Assembly: GCF_003634695.1 (NCBI RefSeq)
Contig: NZ_RBWV01000009.1
Span: 62,001-126,000, forward strand
Direction: 5' to 3'
DNA length: 64,000 bases
DNA from: Motilibacter peucedani
Lineage (GTDB): Bacteria; Actinomycetota; Actinomycetes; Motilibacterales; Motilibacteraceae
Of the stretch, positions 9,373 through 19,736 are shown one piece after another; within the stretch, counting starts at the first letter, position 1, and every line of letters begins with the position of its first letter. The translations under genes were made by a program, and so were the position numbers. The notes beneath the pieces are model-generated. The model made no database searches. It was not told the origin of the DNA and saw nothing but the letters and a program-made list of their open reading frames with translations.

Positions 9373-10208
9373 GTCGAGGACCTCTCGTGGACGGGGCTGG
9401 CTGCGTCGGTGGGCGTCGGGGAGTCGGGGTCGTCGTCGAGCTCGTCGGGCTCGGGACCGTCCCCGGCGTCCACGAGGGGCAGGAAGCGCCACCACATGAA
9501 GACCGCGAACGCCGCGAACAGCCACCACTGGAGGGCGTAGGCGAAGTTGCGGAAGCCCGCACCCCCGGACGAGCGATGGTTCCACAGCTGCACCGGGCGC
9601 GGCTCGTGCGCGGTCGGCGGCGCCTCCGAGCGGGCGACGACGATGGCTGCGTACATCGGCCCCGGCACGCGGTCGAGCAGCTCGACCGGGCTGGCGGTGC
9701 TCGCCTGGCCGGGCGGGAGGGAGGTGTCGACCTCGTCGTGGGCGGGCTCGGCCGACTGGACGAGCCCGGTGACGGTGACCTCCCCGGTGGGGAGGGCGAC
9801 GGTGGCGTCGGTCACGGAGGGCGCCCAGCCGCGTACGACTGCAGCCACCGCCCCGCCGTCCACCTGGACCGGAGCGAGCAGCCAGAAGCCGCGCCGGCCG
9901 TCGAGCGCCCGGTCGGGGAGCAGCAGCTGCCCGCCCGGCAGGTAGCGCCCGTGCAGGACCACCGGCTGGCCGGTCGCGCGCGCGGGCGGGTTCCTCGCCG
10001 GCTGGAGCACCGTGCGCAGGTCGAGCGCGGGGCCGCTGCGGACGACGACCTCGCCGCGGCGGCCCTCGGTGAAGCGGGAGTACTGCCACTGGCCCAGCCA
10101 GCCGCAGGCCAGCAGCGCGGCCACCAGGCCCAGGTGGAGCGGCAGCAGCCGGGTTGTCCACAGGTTGCGCCCCACGGGAGGCAACGGTACCGGCGGATGG
10201 CCGACCAT
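9369..10208 (-). CDS. SURF1 family cytochrome oxidase biogenesis protein
   Basis: A 279-residue protein with the SURF1 plan: an N-terminal membrane helix (LPLHLGLVAALLACGWLGQWQ), a large external domain containing GRYLPGGQLLLPDRALDGRRGFWLLAP and VVRGWAP, and a C-terminal helix after FRNFAYALQWWLFAAFAVFMWWRF. SURF1 proteins help assemble haem-copper cytochrome c oxidase. The C-terminal tail is acidic and proline-rich. The ATG at 10208 is only eight bases from the divergent ATPase start at 10217, so the real start could be an internal GTG at 10175, leaving more room for promoters. Confidence 0.85.
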   Translation of the reverse strand: MVGHPPVPLPPVGRNLWTTRLLPLHLGLVAALLACGWLGQWQYSRFTEGRRGEVVVRSGPALDLRTVLQPARNPPARATGQPVVLHGRYLPGGQLLLPDRALDGRRGFWLLAPVQVDGGAVAAVVRGWAPSVTDATVALPTGEVTVTGLVQSAEPAHDEVDTSLPPGQASTASPVELLDRVPGPMYAAIVVARSEAPPTAHEPRPVQLWNHRSSGGAGFRNFAYALQWWLFAAFAVFMWWRFLPLVDAGDGPEPDELDDDPDSPTPTDAASPVHERSST

Positions 10209-10216
10209 CGGCTGCG

Positions 10217-13200
10217 ATGCGCATCACCCTGACCGTCTCCGAGCCGGCGACCCGGCAGCGCCGCGACGTGCTCGTCGAGGTCGCCGCCGGCGCCCGCGCC
10301 GGCGAGGTGCTCGACGCCGTGGCGGGACTGCTCGGCTCCCCCGCGCCGAGGGCCGCCTGGGTCGACGGCCGCCGCGTCGACCCGGGCGCTGACGCCGGCG
10401 CGGCGGGCCTGCGCGACGGCTGCGTCCTGAGCCTCGACGCGCCCGACCGGTGGCAGGAGCCCTCCCTGGCGACGGTCGACCCGGCGGTCACCGTGCGCAG
10501 CGCGACCGGCGAGGTTCAGGTGACCCGCCCGCCGCGCCTGCCCGGGCCCGGGCGGGACGACGTCTTCCGCCTGCCGCCGCCACCGTCCGCCGCGGCCCAC
10601 CGCCCGTTCCCGCTGCTCGTCGCGCTGACCCCGCTCGCCGGGTCCGTGGCCCTCGCGCTCGTCGCGGGCAGCGCTCGGTTCCTGCTGCTCGGCCTGCTCT
10701 CGCCGCTCAGCCTGCTGGCCGGTGCGTGGTCGGAGCGGCGGGGCGAGCGCGGCCGGGCCCGCGCGGCGGCTGCCGAGCACCGGGAGCTGGAGGCACGCGT
10801 GCGCGCCGCCGCCGCCGCGGCCGCGACGGAGGAGCTGGCTCGGCGGCGCCTCGGCTCCCCCGGCCCCGACGAGCTGCTGGCGACGGCGACGGCGCCGGGC
10901 GTACGCCTGTGGGAGCGGCGCAGCGGCGACCCCGACCTCCTCGAGCTCCGGGTGGGCACCGGGGAGCTCCCGGCCGAGGTCCGCATCGAGACCGGCGACC
11001 CGCTGGGCAGGCGGCGGGTCGAGCGGCCCGCGCTCCGCGACGCACCGGTGGTCGTGCCGCTCGGCCGGCTCGGCGTCGTCGGCCTCGCCGCGGCCGGGCA
11101 GGGGCTGGCCGACTGGGTCGTCGCCCAGGCCGCGGTGCTGCACGCCCCCGCTGCGCTGCAGGTGGTCGTGCTGACCAGCGGCGACGGCGCCGACCGGTGG
11201 GCGTGGACGCGCTGGCTCCCGCACCTGCGGCCGCGTCTCGGCCAGGACGCGCAGGCGCTGGTGGCGGTCGGCACGAAGGCCGCTGCGCGACGGGTGGGTG
11301 AGCTGAGCGCGCTGATGGCCCGGCGGGCGCAGAGCACCGGCTCGGCGGTCGCTGCCGGCGTCGCGCGCGAGCCCGACGTGATGCTCGTCGTCGACGGCGC
11401 CCGCCGGCTGCGCTCGCTGCCCGGACTCGCGGCGCTGCTCCGCGAGGGGCCGGCGCACCGCATCTCGGCGCTCTGCCTCGAGTCCGACGAGCGCGCACTG
11501 CCCGAGGAGTGCCGGGCCGTGGTGGCGCGCTGCACCGACGGGAGCCTGCGGGTGAGCGTCGCGGGCGCCGAGCCCGTCGTCGGTGTCCGGGCCGACGAGG
11601 TCAGCGCCGGGTGGGCCGAGCAGGTGGCACGTGCGCTCGCCCCGCTGGTCGACGCGACCCCCGACGACGACGCCGACCTGCCCGGGAGCCTGCGCCTGCT
11701 CGACGTCCTGGACGCGGAGGCGCCGGGACTCGGGGCAGCGCGCGCTGACGCGGTCCGCGGGCTGTGGCGGCGCACGGGCGGGCGGTCGACGCGCGCGCTG
11801 CTCGGCGTCTCCCTCGACGGGGCCTTCGCCGTCGACCTCCGTCGCGACGGTCCGCACGCCCTGGTCGCCGGCACGACCGGCTCGGGCAAGAGCGAGCTGC
11901 TCCAGACGCTGGTCGCCTCCCTCGCCGTGGCCAACCGTCCGGACGCCCTCGCGCTCGTGCTGGTCGACTACAAGGGCGGTGCGGCCTTCCGCGAGTGCGC
12001 CGACCTGCCGCACACCGCCGGTCTGGTGACCGACCTCGACGGCGCCCTGGTGGAGCGGGCGCTGCTCTCGCTGCGCGCAGAGCTCGCCCGGCGCGAGCGC
12101 GTGCTGGCCGCAGCCGGGGCCCGCGACCTCGACGACCACGTGCGCCGCGTCGCCGAGGGCCGGGCGACGGGCCCGGCCCTGCCCCGTCTGGTGATCGTCG
12201 TCGACGAGTTCGCCGCCCTGGCCCGCGAGCTGCCCGAGTTCGTGGCGGGCCTCGTCGACCTCGCGCAGCGGGGGCGCTCGTTGGGCATCTCCCTGGTCCT
12301 GGCGACCCAGCGCCCCTCGGGGTGCGTGTCGCCCGAGATCCGCGCCAACGCCAGCCTGCGCATCGCGCTGCGCGTGAGCGACGCCGCCGAGAGCAGCGAC
12401 GTCATCGACGCGCCCGACGCGGCGTCCGTGCCGCGGACGACGCCGGGCCGCGGGCTGGCCCGGCTGGGTCCGGGCAGCCTCGTCCCCTTCCAGGCCGCAC
12501 GGGTGGGCGGGCGCCGCGACGTCCCCGCGCGCACGAGTCCTTCGGCCGCCGACTCGCCGCTCGCCTCGCTCGCCCGGCCCGTCGAGCCGCCGGCCGACAG
12601 GGACGACCCCTGTGCCGGAGCCCCGAGCGACCTCGCCCTGCTGGTCGCGGCGGTGCGCGACGCCGCGGCTGCCGAGGGCGTGGGCGCACCGCCGAGCCCG
12701 TGGCTGCCGCCGCTGCCCGACGTCCTGCCGGCCGGTGCGCTGCGGCACAGCCCGGGCGCCTACGCGCTCGCCGACGTGCCTGCCCGCCAGGCGCAGCACC
12801 CGGTGGTCGCCGACCTGGCCGTGCTGCACCACCTGCTGGTGGTCGGCACCGCCCGCAGCGGCCGGACGACGGCGCTGAGGGCCTACGCGGCGGCGCTCGC
12901 CACCGCCCACCCGCCCTCCGCCGTGCACCTCTACGCGCTCGACTGCGCCGGCGGCGGGCTGCAGCCGCTCGCCGCCCTCCCGCACACGGGGGCGGTCGTC
13001 GACCGCTCCGACCCCGAGCGCGCCGCCCGCCTGCTCGACCGGCTGGTCGAGGAGCTCCGCCACCGCCAACGGCTGCTCGCCGACGGCGCAGGAGCTGCCG
13101 GCGAGCTGCCGAGGCTCGTGCTCCTGGTCGACGGCTGGGAGGGCTTCACCACCTCGCTGGGCGAGCACGACTCCGGCCGGCCGGGCGACGCGCTGCTCGT

Positions 13201-14248
13201 GCTGCTGCGGGAGGGCACCGCAGCCGGCATCACCGCGGTGGTGGCCGGCGACCGGTCGACGGTGGGCGGACGCCTCGGCGGGTTGGTCGCCGCGCGGCTG
13301 GTCCTGCGGCTGGCCGAGCCCTCCGACTACCCCCTCGCCGGAGTGCCTGCGCGGGCCGTGCCGGCGGGCGGCCCGCTGCCGGGGCGCGCCGTGCCGGTGG
13401 GGGTGCCGGGCCTCGACGCGCCCGGCACGACCGTGCAGCTGACCGCGTGCGGCGACGGCACCTCGTCCGACCAGCAGCGGGCGCTGGAGGCGCTCGCCGG
13501 CTCGTGGCCCGCGACGCACGACAGGCGCCCGTTCCGCGTGGACGCGCTGCCCGGACGCACGACGTACGCAGCGGCGCGCGCCCTGCGCCCCCACCGACCC
13601 CGGCACGCCCGCGACACGGGCTGGGCGCTCGTCGGGGTCGGCGGCGACGAGCTCTCGGCCCTGGGGCCCGAGCTGCGTGCCGGGCCTGGCACGTTCGTGG
13701 TCGCCGGGCCGCCCAGGTCGGGGCGGTCGACCGCGCTGGTGACCCTGGCACGCTCGCTGGTCGACGACGGCACGCCCGTCGGCGTCGTCGCTCCTCGCGG
13801 CGGGCCGCTCGCGCGCCTGGCGCTGGAGCGCGGACTGGGCTCGCTGGTCGGCGACGGGGCGCGCGCGCCGGGGTCGGGCGGTGCGCTGGCAGCGCTGGTG
13901 GCGCAGCTGGGCCCGCACGGAGCGGTGGTGGTCGACGACGGCGAGCTGCTGCGCGACGCCCACTGCAGCGAGATCCTCGGCGAGCTGGTCCGCGGCGCGG
14001 CGGACGGCGGGCCGGCGCTCGCGGTCGGCGGACTGGCCGAGGAGCTCTGCTCAGGGTTCTCCGGCTGGCAGGTCGAGCTGCGCCGCGGGGGGCGCGGACT
14101 GCTGCTCAGCCCGCAGGGCCTCGTCGACGGCGACCTGGTCGGCGTCCGCGTGCCGCGCTCGCTCGTCGGCGGGCGGGTCGAGCCGGGCAGCGGACTGCTC
14201 CACCTGGGTGACGGCACGCTGCAGCGCGTACGCGTCCCGGCACCCTGA
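10217..14248 (+). CDS. FtsK/SpoIIIE-type type VII secretion ATPase (EccC/EssC-like, without FHA region)
   Basis: A 1343-residue membrane ATPase. It starts with a ubiquitin-like region (MRITLTV..., about residues 1-85), then the family linker VTRPPRL, two adjacent membrane helices (about 130-170) and three FtsK/SpoIIIE ATPase domains. Domain 1 has an intact Walker A (GTTGSGKSE, about 552) and Walker B (LVIVVDEFAAL). Domains 2 (GTARSGRTT, about 876) and 3 (GPPRSGRST, about 1163) have Arg where the Walker lysine belongs, so they are probably weak or regulatory sites. I could not find the FHA domain that such actinobacterial proteins usually carry before the linker. A WXG100 gene follows 118 bases downstream; no EccB, EccD, EccE or mycosin is nearby. 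The start chosen is ATG 10217; an upstream GTG (10154) would overlap SURF1. Confidence 0.85.
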   Translation: MRITLTVSEPATRQRRDVLVEVAAGARAGEVLDAVAGLLGSPAPRAAWVDGRRVDPGADAGAAGLRDGCVLSLDAPDRWQEPSLATVDPAVTVRSATGEVQVTRPPRLPGPGRDDVFRLPPPPSAAAHRPFPLLVALTPLAGSVALALVAGSARFLLLGLLSPLSLLAGAWSERRGERGRARAAAAEHRELEARVRAAAAAAATEELARRRLGSPGPDELLATATAPGVRLWERRSGDPDLLELRVGTGELPAEVRIETGDPLGRRRVERPALRDAPVVVPLGRLGVVGLAAAGQGLADWVVAQAAVLHAPAALQVVVLTSGDGADRWAWTRWLPHLRPRLGQDAQALVAVGTKAAARRVGELSALMARRAQSTGSAVAAGVAREPDVMLVVDGARRLRSLPGLAALLREGPAHRISALCLESDERALPEECRAVVARCTDGSLRVSVAGAEPVVGVRADEVSAGWAEQVARALAPLVDATPDDDADLPGSLRLLDVLDAEAPGLGAARADAVRGLWRRTGGRSTRALLGVSLDGAFAVDLRRDGPHALVAGTTGSGKSELLQTLVASLAVANRPDALALVLVDYKGGAAFRECADLPHTAGLVTDLDGALVERALLSLRAELARRERVLAAAGARDLDDHVRRVAEGRATGPALPRLVIVVDEFAALARELPEFVAGLVDLAQRGRSLGISLVLATQRPSGCVSPEIRANASLRIALRVSDAAESSDVIDAPDAASVPRTTPGRGLARLGPGSLVPFQAARVGGRRDVPARTSPSAADSPLASLARPVEPPADRDDPCAGAPSDLALLVAAVRDAAAAEGVGAPPSPWLPPLPDVLPAGALRHSPGAYALADVPARQAQHPVVADLAVLHHLLVVGTARSGRTTALRAYAAALATAHPPSAVHLYALDCAGGGLQPLAALPHTGAVVDRSDPERAARLLDRLVEELRHRQRLLADGAGAAGELPRLVLLVDGWEGFTTSLGEHDSGRPGDALLVLLREGTAAGITAVVAGDRSTVGGRLGGLVAARLVLRLAEPSDYPLAGVPARAVPAGGPLPGRAVPVGVPGLDAPGTTVQLTACGDGTSSDQQRALEALAGSWPATHDRRPFRVDALPGRTTYAAARALRPHRPRHARDTGWALVGVGGDELSALGPELRAGPGTFVVAGPPRSGRSTALVTLARSLVDDGTPVGVVAPRGGPLARLALERGLGSLVGDGARAPGSGGALAALVAQLGPHGAVVVDDGELLRDAHCSEILGELVRGAADGGPALAVGGLAEELCSGFSGWQVELRRGGRGLLLSPQGLVDGDLVGVRVPRSLVGGRVEPGSGLLHLGDGTLQRVRVPAP

Positions 14249-14366
14249 GGCGCCACTCGCAGCCTGTGGACAACCGCCGACGCCCCGGCCGCCGGACAGC
14301 CACCATCAGTGCTGCCAGCACGTCCCGGCCACGGGCACGTCACCACGAGAACCAGGAGCGACACCG

Positions 14367-14660
14367 ATGGCGAACCTCTCCGTCACCTACCACGACATGT
14401 CGGCGGCCGGAGCGCAGCTCAAGGCCGGCAAGGCCGAGATCGAGCAGACGCTGCGCCGGCTCAGCTCGCTGGTCACGGGCCTCGTCGCCCAGGGCTACGT
14501 CACCGACAGCTCGAGCAGGGCGTTCTCCGCGTCCTACGACGAGTTCGACGCCGGCGTCGTCCAGGTCGTGGGCGGGCTCGAGGGCATGGGCGCCTACCTC
14601 GAGACCGCGGCCCGCACCTTCCAGGAGGCCGACGCCACGCTGGCCCAGGCCTTCCGCTGA
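14367..14660 (+). CDS. WXG100-family type VII secretion target
   Basis: A 97-residue helical-hairpin protein with no signal peptide. Helix 1 runs from about residue 10 to 40 (SAAGAQLKAGKAEIEQTLRR), then a turn, then helix 2 (FDAGVVQVVGGLEGMGAYLE). The turn reads GYVTDSSSRAF, so the family's W-x-G is replaced by Y-V-T, as in an actinobacterial subgroup of the family. A clear AGGAG lies eight bases before the ATG. Its place directly after the EccC-like ATPase suggests it is the substrate or partner of that machine. A hairpin terminator follows. Confidence 0.85.
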   Translation: MANLSVTYHDMSAAGAQLKAGKAEIEQTLRRLSSLVTGLVAQGYVTDSSSRAFSASYDEFDAGVVQVVGGLEGMGAYLETAARTFQEADATLAQAFR

Positions 14661-14663
14661 GCC

Positions 14664-14703
14664 CGGGCGCACCGGTGCCCGCCTGTGGCCGGCACCGGGG
14701 CGC
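14664..14703 (+). terminator. Hairpin terminator after the WXG100 gene
   Basis: Directly after the stop, CCGGTGCC pairs with GGCACCGG around a nine-base loop, with further partly paired GC-rich flanks; a smaller competing hairpin (CGGGC/GCCCG) lies in its left arm. There is no T-tract, which is normal in actinobacteria. It separates the ATPase/WXG100 pair from the sugar ATPase gene. Confidence 0.55.
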
Positions 14704-14862
14704 CGCCTCTGGTCACGGAACGATCACGAAGTGCTCCGGGCGGCGGCGAGGGGTTCCGAGCGGGGCGCCCCCCACGTACGCTGCGCTCATCCGGACGGCG
14801 GTCGCCGCCCGGCCCTGTCACTCGGATCGTCCGGCACGTTCCTGCCGGTGAAGGGAAAGCTC

Positions 14863-15969
<1,107 letters not shown>

Positions 15970-15984
15970 CCCCAGCACGTCGGT

Positions 15985-16018
15985 TCCGCCCCCGTCCGCA
16001 CCTGCGGCCGGGGGCGGA
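15985..16018 (+). terminator. Hairpin terminator after the sugar ATPase gene
   Basis: TCCGCCCCCG pairs perfectly with CGGGGGCGGA (10 base pairs). The 14-base loop can itself fold (CCGCA/TGCGG). It begins 15 bases after the stop codon. Confidence 0.7.
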
Positions 16019-16064
16019 GCTGTCTCCGCCACGGTGAGGAGGCCGGCGCGGCGAGTGGTCCACA

Positions 16065-17378
16065 ATGGCTCGCGTGGCGCTCCAGATCACCGCCGTACGC
16101 GACGGCCAGCTCCTGCTCGACCTGCCGTGGTCGCTGCCGCTCGAGGAGTGGCCGGAGTCGCTGATCGTCGCGCTCCCCCGCGGCATCTCCCGGCACACCG
16201 TGCGCTTCGTGCGCATCGCCGGGGTGGTCTACGCGGTCAAGGAGGTCACCCAGCACTACGCCGAGCGCGAGTACCGCCTGCTGCGCGACCTCCAGCGCCT
16301 CGACGTGCCCTCGGTCGAGCCGGTCGCCGTGGTCAACGGGCGCACCGACCCCGACGGCGAGGAGCTGCTCTCCTGCCTCGTCACCCGGCACCTGCAGTTC
16401 TCGCTGCCCTACCGGGCGGTGTTCTCCCAGACGCTGCGCCCCGACACCGCCAACCGCCTGCTCGACGCCCTGACCGCGCTGTTCGTGCGGCTGCACCTCG
16501 TCGGGCTCTACTGGGGCGACTGCTCCCTGTCCAACACGCTGTTCCGCCGCGACGCCGGCGCGTTCGCCGCCTACCTCGTCGATGCCGAGACCGGCGACCT
16601 CCACGACTCGCTCTCCGACGGCCAGCGCGCCATGGACATCGAGGGCGCCCGCATCAACATCATCGGCGAGCTCATGGACCTGCAGGCCGGCGGGCTGCTC
16701 GACGAGGACGTCGACCCGATCCACACCGGCAACGCGATACAGCGCCGCTACGAGCGGCTCTGGGGCGAGCTGACCGGCGAGCAGGAGATCGACTTCGACG
16801 AGCGCTACCTCATCAACAAGCGGGTCGAGCGGCTCAACGACCTCGGCTTCGACGTCGGCGAGCTGCAGATCGTCACCGACTACGACGGCGCCACCGTGCA
16901 CATCCAGCCGAAGGTCGTCGACGCCGGCCACCACAGCAGGCGACTGCTCCGGCTGACCGGCCTCGACGTCGAGGAGAACCAGGCGCGACGCCTGCTCAAC
17001 GACCTCGACCAGTACCGCGTGGAGACCGACCGGCAGAACGAGGACGAGGAGATCGTCGCCCACGAGTGGCTGCTCGAGGTGTTCGAGCCGGTCGTCCACG
17101 GCATCCCGCGCCAGCTGCGCGGCAAGCTCGAGCCGGCCGAGGTCTTCCACGAGGTGCTCGAGCACCGGTGGTTCCTCTCCGAGCGCGCCCGCCAGGACGT
17201 CGGGCTCGACGCCGCGCTCGAGAGCTACGTCCGCGACATCCTGCCCAAGAAGCGCGACGAGCTCGCCGTGCTGCCCGAGGAGGACATGTCCGCGCTGCTC
17301 GTCGCGAACGACGACGACTCCTACGACGACGACGCGTACGACGACGAGAGCGACGACGCGGAGGACGCCACGCCCTGA
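16065..17378 (+). CDS. DUF4032 domain protein (kinase-like fold)
   Basis: A 437-residue soluble protein. The N-terminal half looks like a lipopolysaccharide-kinase/protein-kinase-like fold: AVKEVTQHYAEREYRLL resembles the Lys/Glu region of small-lobe kinases, and LVGLYWGDCSLSNTLF resembles the catalytic-loop H/W-G-D-x-x-x-x-N pattern, followed by YLVDAETGD in the DFG position. The C-terminal half (from about residue 230) is the DUF4032 region. The tail is extremely acidic (repeated Asp, residues 415-437). Function and substrate are unknown. No ribosome site is seen right before ATG 16065, so the transcript may be leaderless; GTG 16074 is an alternative. Confidence 0.78.
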   Translation: MARVALQITAVRDGQLLLDLPWSLPLEEWPESLIVALPRGISRHTVRFVRIAGVVYAVKEVTQHYAEREYRLLRDLQRLDVPSVEPVAVVNGRTDPDGEELLSCLVTRHLQFSLPYRAVFSQTLRPDTANRLLDALTALFVRLHLVGLYWGDCSLSNTLFRRDAGAFAAYLVDAETGDLHDSLSDGQRAMDIEGARINIIGELMDLQAGGLLDEDVDPIHTGNAIQRRYERLWGELTGEQEIDFDERYLINKRVERLNDLGFDVGELQIVTDYDGATVHIQPKVVDAGHHSRRLLRLTGLDVEENQARRLLNDLDQYRVETDRQNEDEEIVAHEWLLEVFEPVVHGIPRQLRGKLEPAEVFHEVLEHRWFLSERARQDVGLDAALESYVRDILPKKRDELAVLPEEDMSALLVANDDDSYDDDAYDDESDDAEDATP

Positions 17379-17459
17379 GCGGCGCCATCTGCTCAGCCCC
17401 GGTCCGGTCCTGCCGAACCTGACCAGGAGCAGCTGCGCCGCGGAGGGGAGGTGGGAGGG

Positions 17460-18755
17460 ATGGACGTCGACCTGGACCAGGTCTGCTTCTCCAACCTGCT
17501 GCTGTCCTCCCCCGAGGCGGTGTTCTTCAAGGACCTGGAGAACCGCTTCCTGCTGGTGAGCCGGGCGCAGGCCGCCCGGCTCGGCCTCGACGACCCCCGC
17601 GACGCCGTGGGCCGCACCGACGCCGACTTCTTCTCCTCCGAGCACGCCGAGCTGGCCGCCGCCGACGAGCGCGCGATCCTCGCCGGCGGCCCGCCCATCG
17701 CCGGCAAGGAGGAGCACGTCGTCACCGCGACGGGCGAGCACCTGTGGCTCTCGGTGTGGAAGTACCCCCTGCTCGCCGACGACGGCACGCGAATCGGCAC
17801 CTACGGCATGGCGCACGACATCACCCGGCGGGTCGAGGCCGAGCGCCAGCTCGCCGACCGCGCCGGTGAGCTCGCCGTCGCCAACGCCGAGCTGGCGCGG
17901 GTGCAGGAGGAGATGCGTACGCTGCTCGACGGCTCGCCCGACGCGATGTGCCGCCTCGACACCTCGATGCGCTGGACCTACCTCAACCCCACCGCGCTCG
18001 CCATGCTGGGTCTCGTCGACACGCGCGGGCTGCTGGGTTCGGACGGGAGGGCGCTGGGCCTGCCCGACGACGCCCTCGCCGCGATCGAGCAGGGAGCGTC
18101 GCGCAGCATCGAGACGGGGCTGACGCAGGAGACCGAGTTCCTGTGGGCGCGCAGCAGTGGTGAGCGGTGGTACCACGGCCGCTTCGTGCCCGAGCGCGCA
18201 GTCGACGGCACCGTCACCGGGGTCATCCTCGCGATCCGCGACGACACCGACCGGCACGCGGTGAGCGTCTCGCTCACCCACCGCGCGACGCACGACGCGC
18301 TCACGGGGCTGATGAACCGTACGACGCTCACCGACGACATCGACCTGGCGCTGCACGGCCCGACGGCCGGCAGCAGCGTCGCGCTGCTCTTCGTCGACCT
18401 CGACCGCTTCAAGGACGTCAACGACACCTACGGCCACGCCTACGGCGACGAGATCCTGCGCGAGGCGGCCCGGCGGCTGCGGGCGTGCTCGCGGGAGGGC
18501 GACTCGGTGGCACGCCTGGGCGGCGACGAGTTCGTGATGCTGTGCCCAGGGCTGCGCACCGCCGAGGCCGCGCAGGAGCTCGCCTCCCGCGTGCAGGCGA
18601 CGCTGTCGCAGCCCTACTGGTGCGACGGCGAGCTGCTGCACATCGGCGCGAGCGTGGGCTGCGCGGTGACGGAGCCCGGCGCGAGCACGCCGGCGCAGCT
18701 GCTGGCCTACGCCGACCAGCAGATGTACGCGGCGAAGCGCCGCGCCCGACGCTAG
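17460..18755 (+). CDS. PAS-PAS-GGDEF diguanylate cyclase
   Basis: A 431-residue soluble signalling enzyme. Two PAS-type sensor domains come first (about 5-125, with a PAC end at GTYGMAHDITRRVEAERQL; about 145-265), joined by a short coiled coil. The GGDEF domain (about 275-430) has the intact signature RLGGDEFV (354-358) and an RxxD inhibitory site (REGD, 345-348) five residues before it, so it should make c-di-GMP from two GTP and be product-inhibited. There is no EAL domain. GGAGGGGAGG at 17442-17451 sets the ATG 17460 start. The stop shares CTAG with the convergent rlmB stop. RsiG, a c-di-GMP effector, is encoded 17 kb away. Confidence 0.92.
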   Translation: MDVDLDQVCFSNLLLSSPEAVFFKDLENRFLLVSRAQAARLGLDDPRDAVGRTDADFFSSEHAELAAADERAILAGGPPIAGKEEHVVTATGEHLWLSVWKYPLLADDGTRIGTYGMAHDITRRVEAERQLADRAGELAVANAELARVQEEMRTLLDGSPDAMCRLDTSMRWTYLNPTALAMLGLVDTRGLLGSDGRALGLPDDALAAIEQGASRSIETGLTQETEFLWARSSGERWYHGRFVPERAVDGTVTGVILAIRDDTDRHAVSVSLTHRATHDALTGLMNRTTLTDDIDLALHGPTAGSSVALLFVDLDRFKDVNDTYGHAYGDEILREAARRLRACSREGDSVARLGGDEFVMLCPGLRTAEAAQELASRVQATLSQPYWCDGELLHIGASVGCAVTEPGASTPAQLLAYADQQMYAAKRRARR

Positions 18756-19726
18756 GCCGAGCGGCGGCGAGCCACCTCGTAGAGCGCGATCGAGGCCGCG
18801 ATGCCGGCGTTGAGCGACTCGGTGCTGGCCGCGATGGGGATGCGCACGACCAGGTCGCAGGTCTCGCGCACCAGGCGCGAGAGCCCCTTGCCCTCTGAGC
18901 CCACCACGAGCACCAGCGGCTCGCTCGCGACCTCGAGGTCGCCGACCTCGACGGTGCCCTCGCCGTCGAGCCCCGCGACGAAGAAGCCCTGCTCCTTGAG
19001 GTCCTGCAGCGTTCGCGTCAGGTTCGTCACCCGCGCCACGCGCACGCGGACGGCGGCACCCGCGGACGCCTTCCAGGCGCCGGCCGTCATGCCGGCCGCG
19101 CGCCGCTCGGGCACGACGACGCCGTGGGCGCCGAAGGCCGCGCCGGAGCGGACGATCGCGCCGAGGTTGCGCGGGTCGGTGACGCCGTCGAGGGCCAGCA
19201 GCAGGGGCGTCTCGCCCAGGTCCTCGGCCCGGCGCACGAGGTCCGAGGGCTCGGCGTAGTCGTAGGGCGGCACCTGGAGGACGAGGCCCTGGTGCACGGC
19301 CCCCTCGGTCATGCGGTCGAGCTCGGTACGCGGTCCCTCCAGCACCGGCAGCCCGCGGTTGGTCGCGATGCGCAGCACCTCGCGCACGCGGTCGTCGGTG
19401 TCGATGCGCTCGGCGACGAACAGCGTGTTGGCGGGGACGCCTGCGCGCAGCGCCTCGACCACGCTGTTGCGGCCCGCCACCAGCTCGCTGCCCTCGCGCC
19501 CGGCGGCCCGGCGCACGCCGCGGGTGGACGAGCCGCCGGAGGAGCCGGCGCGCTTGGCCGCGGAGGCGGCGCGGCGGGCAGCGGGGTGGCCGGTGCGGAT
19601 CTCAGCCGGCGGGGTCGGGCCCTTGCCCTTGAGGGCGCGGCGGGCCTGGCCGCCGGAGCCGACCGTCGGACCCTTGCGGGTGCCCTCGCGCCGCTTGGCG
19701 CCGTGGCGCTTGTCGTTGCCTGCCAT
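18752..19726 (-). CDS. rlmB: 23S rRNA (guanosine-2'-O-)-methyltransferase RlmB (SpoU family)
   Basis: A 324-residue SpoU/TrmH-family methyltransferase. An N-terminal extension of about 75 residues is Lys/Arg/Gly-rich and probably RNA-binding. The substrate-binding domain begins at ELVAGRNSVVEALRAG. The SPOUT catalytic domain shows LLLALDGVTDPRNLGAIVRSGAAFGAHGVV (shown here as LALDGVTDPRNLGAI), LVLVVGSEGKGLSRL and PIAASTESLNAGIAASI, the three family motifs forming the SAM-binding knot. It follows cysS by ten bases, a conserved actinobacterial order. It ends in CTAG shared with the diguanylate cyclase stop. Confidence 0.92.
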   Translation of the reverse strand: MAGNDKRHGAKRREGTRKGPTVGSGGQARRALKGKGPTPPAEIRTGHPAARRAASAAKRAGSSGGSSTRGVRRAAGREGSELVAGRNSVVEALRAGVPANTLFVAERIDTDDRVREVLRIATNRGLPVLEGPRTELDRMTEGAVHQGLVLQVPPYDYAEPSDLVRRAEDLGETPLLLALDGVTDPRNLGAIVRSGAAFGAHGVVVPERRAAGMTAGAWKASAGAAVRVRVARVTNLTRTLQDLKEQGFFVAGLDGEGTVEVGDLEVASEPLVLVVGSEGKGLSRLVRETCDLVVRIPIAASTESLNAGIAASIALYEVARRRSA

Positions 19727-19736
19727 GGGGACGGGT

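Noticed and set aside
9812-13963. A very long open frame on the - strand opposite the EccC-like ATPase gene
   Set aside because: Composition is Arg/Gly/Ala/His noise typical of the mirror frame of GC-rich genes; no domain is visible, and the + strand has clear Walker motifs.
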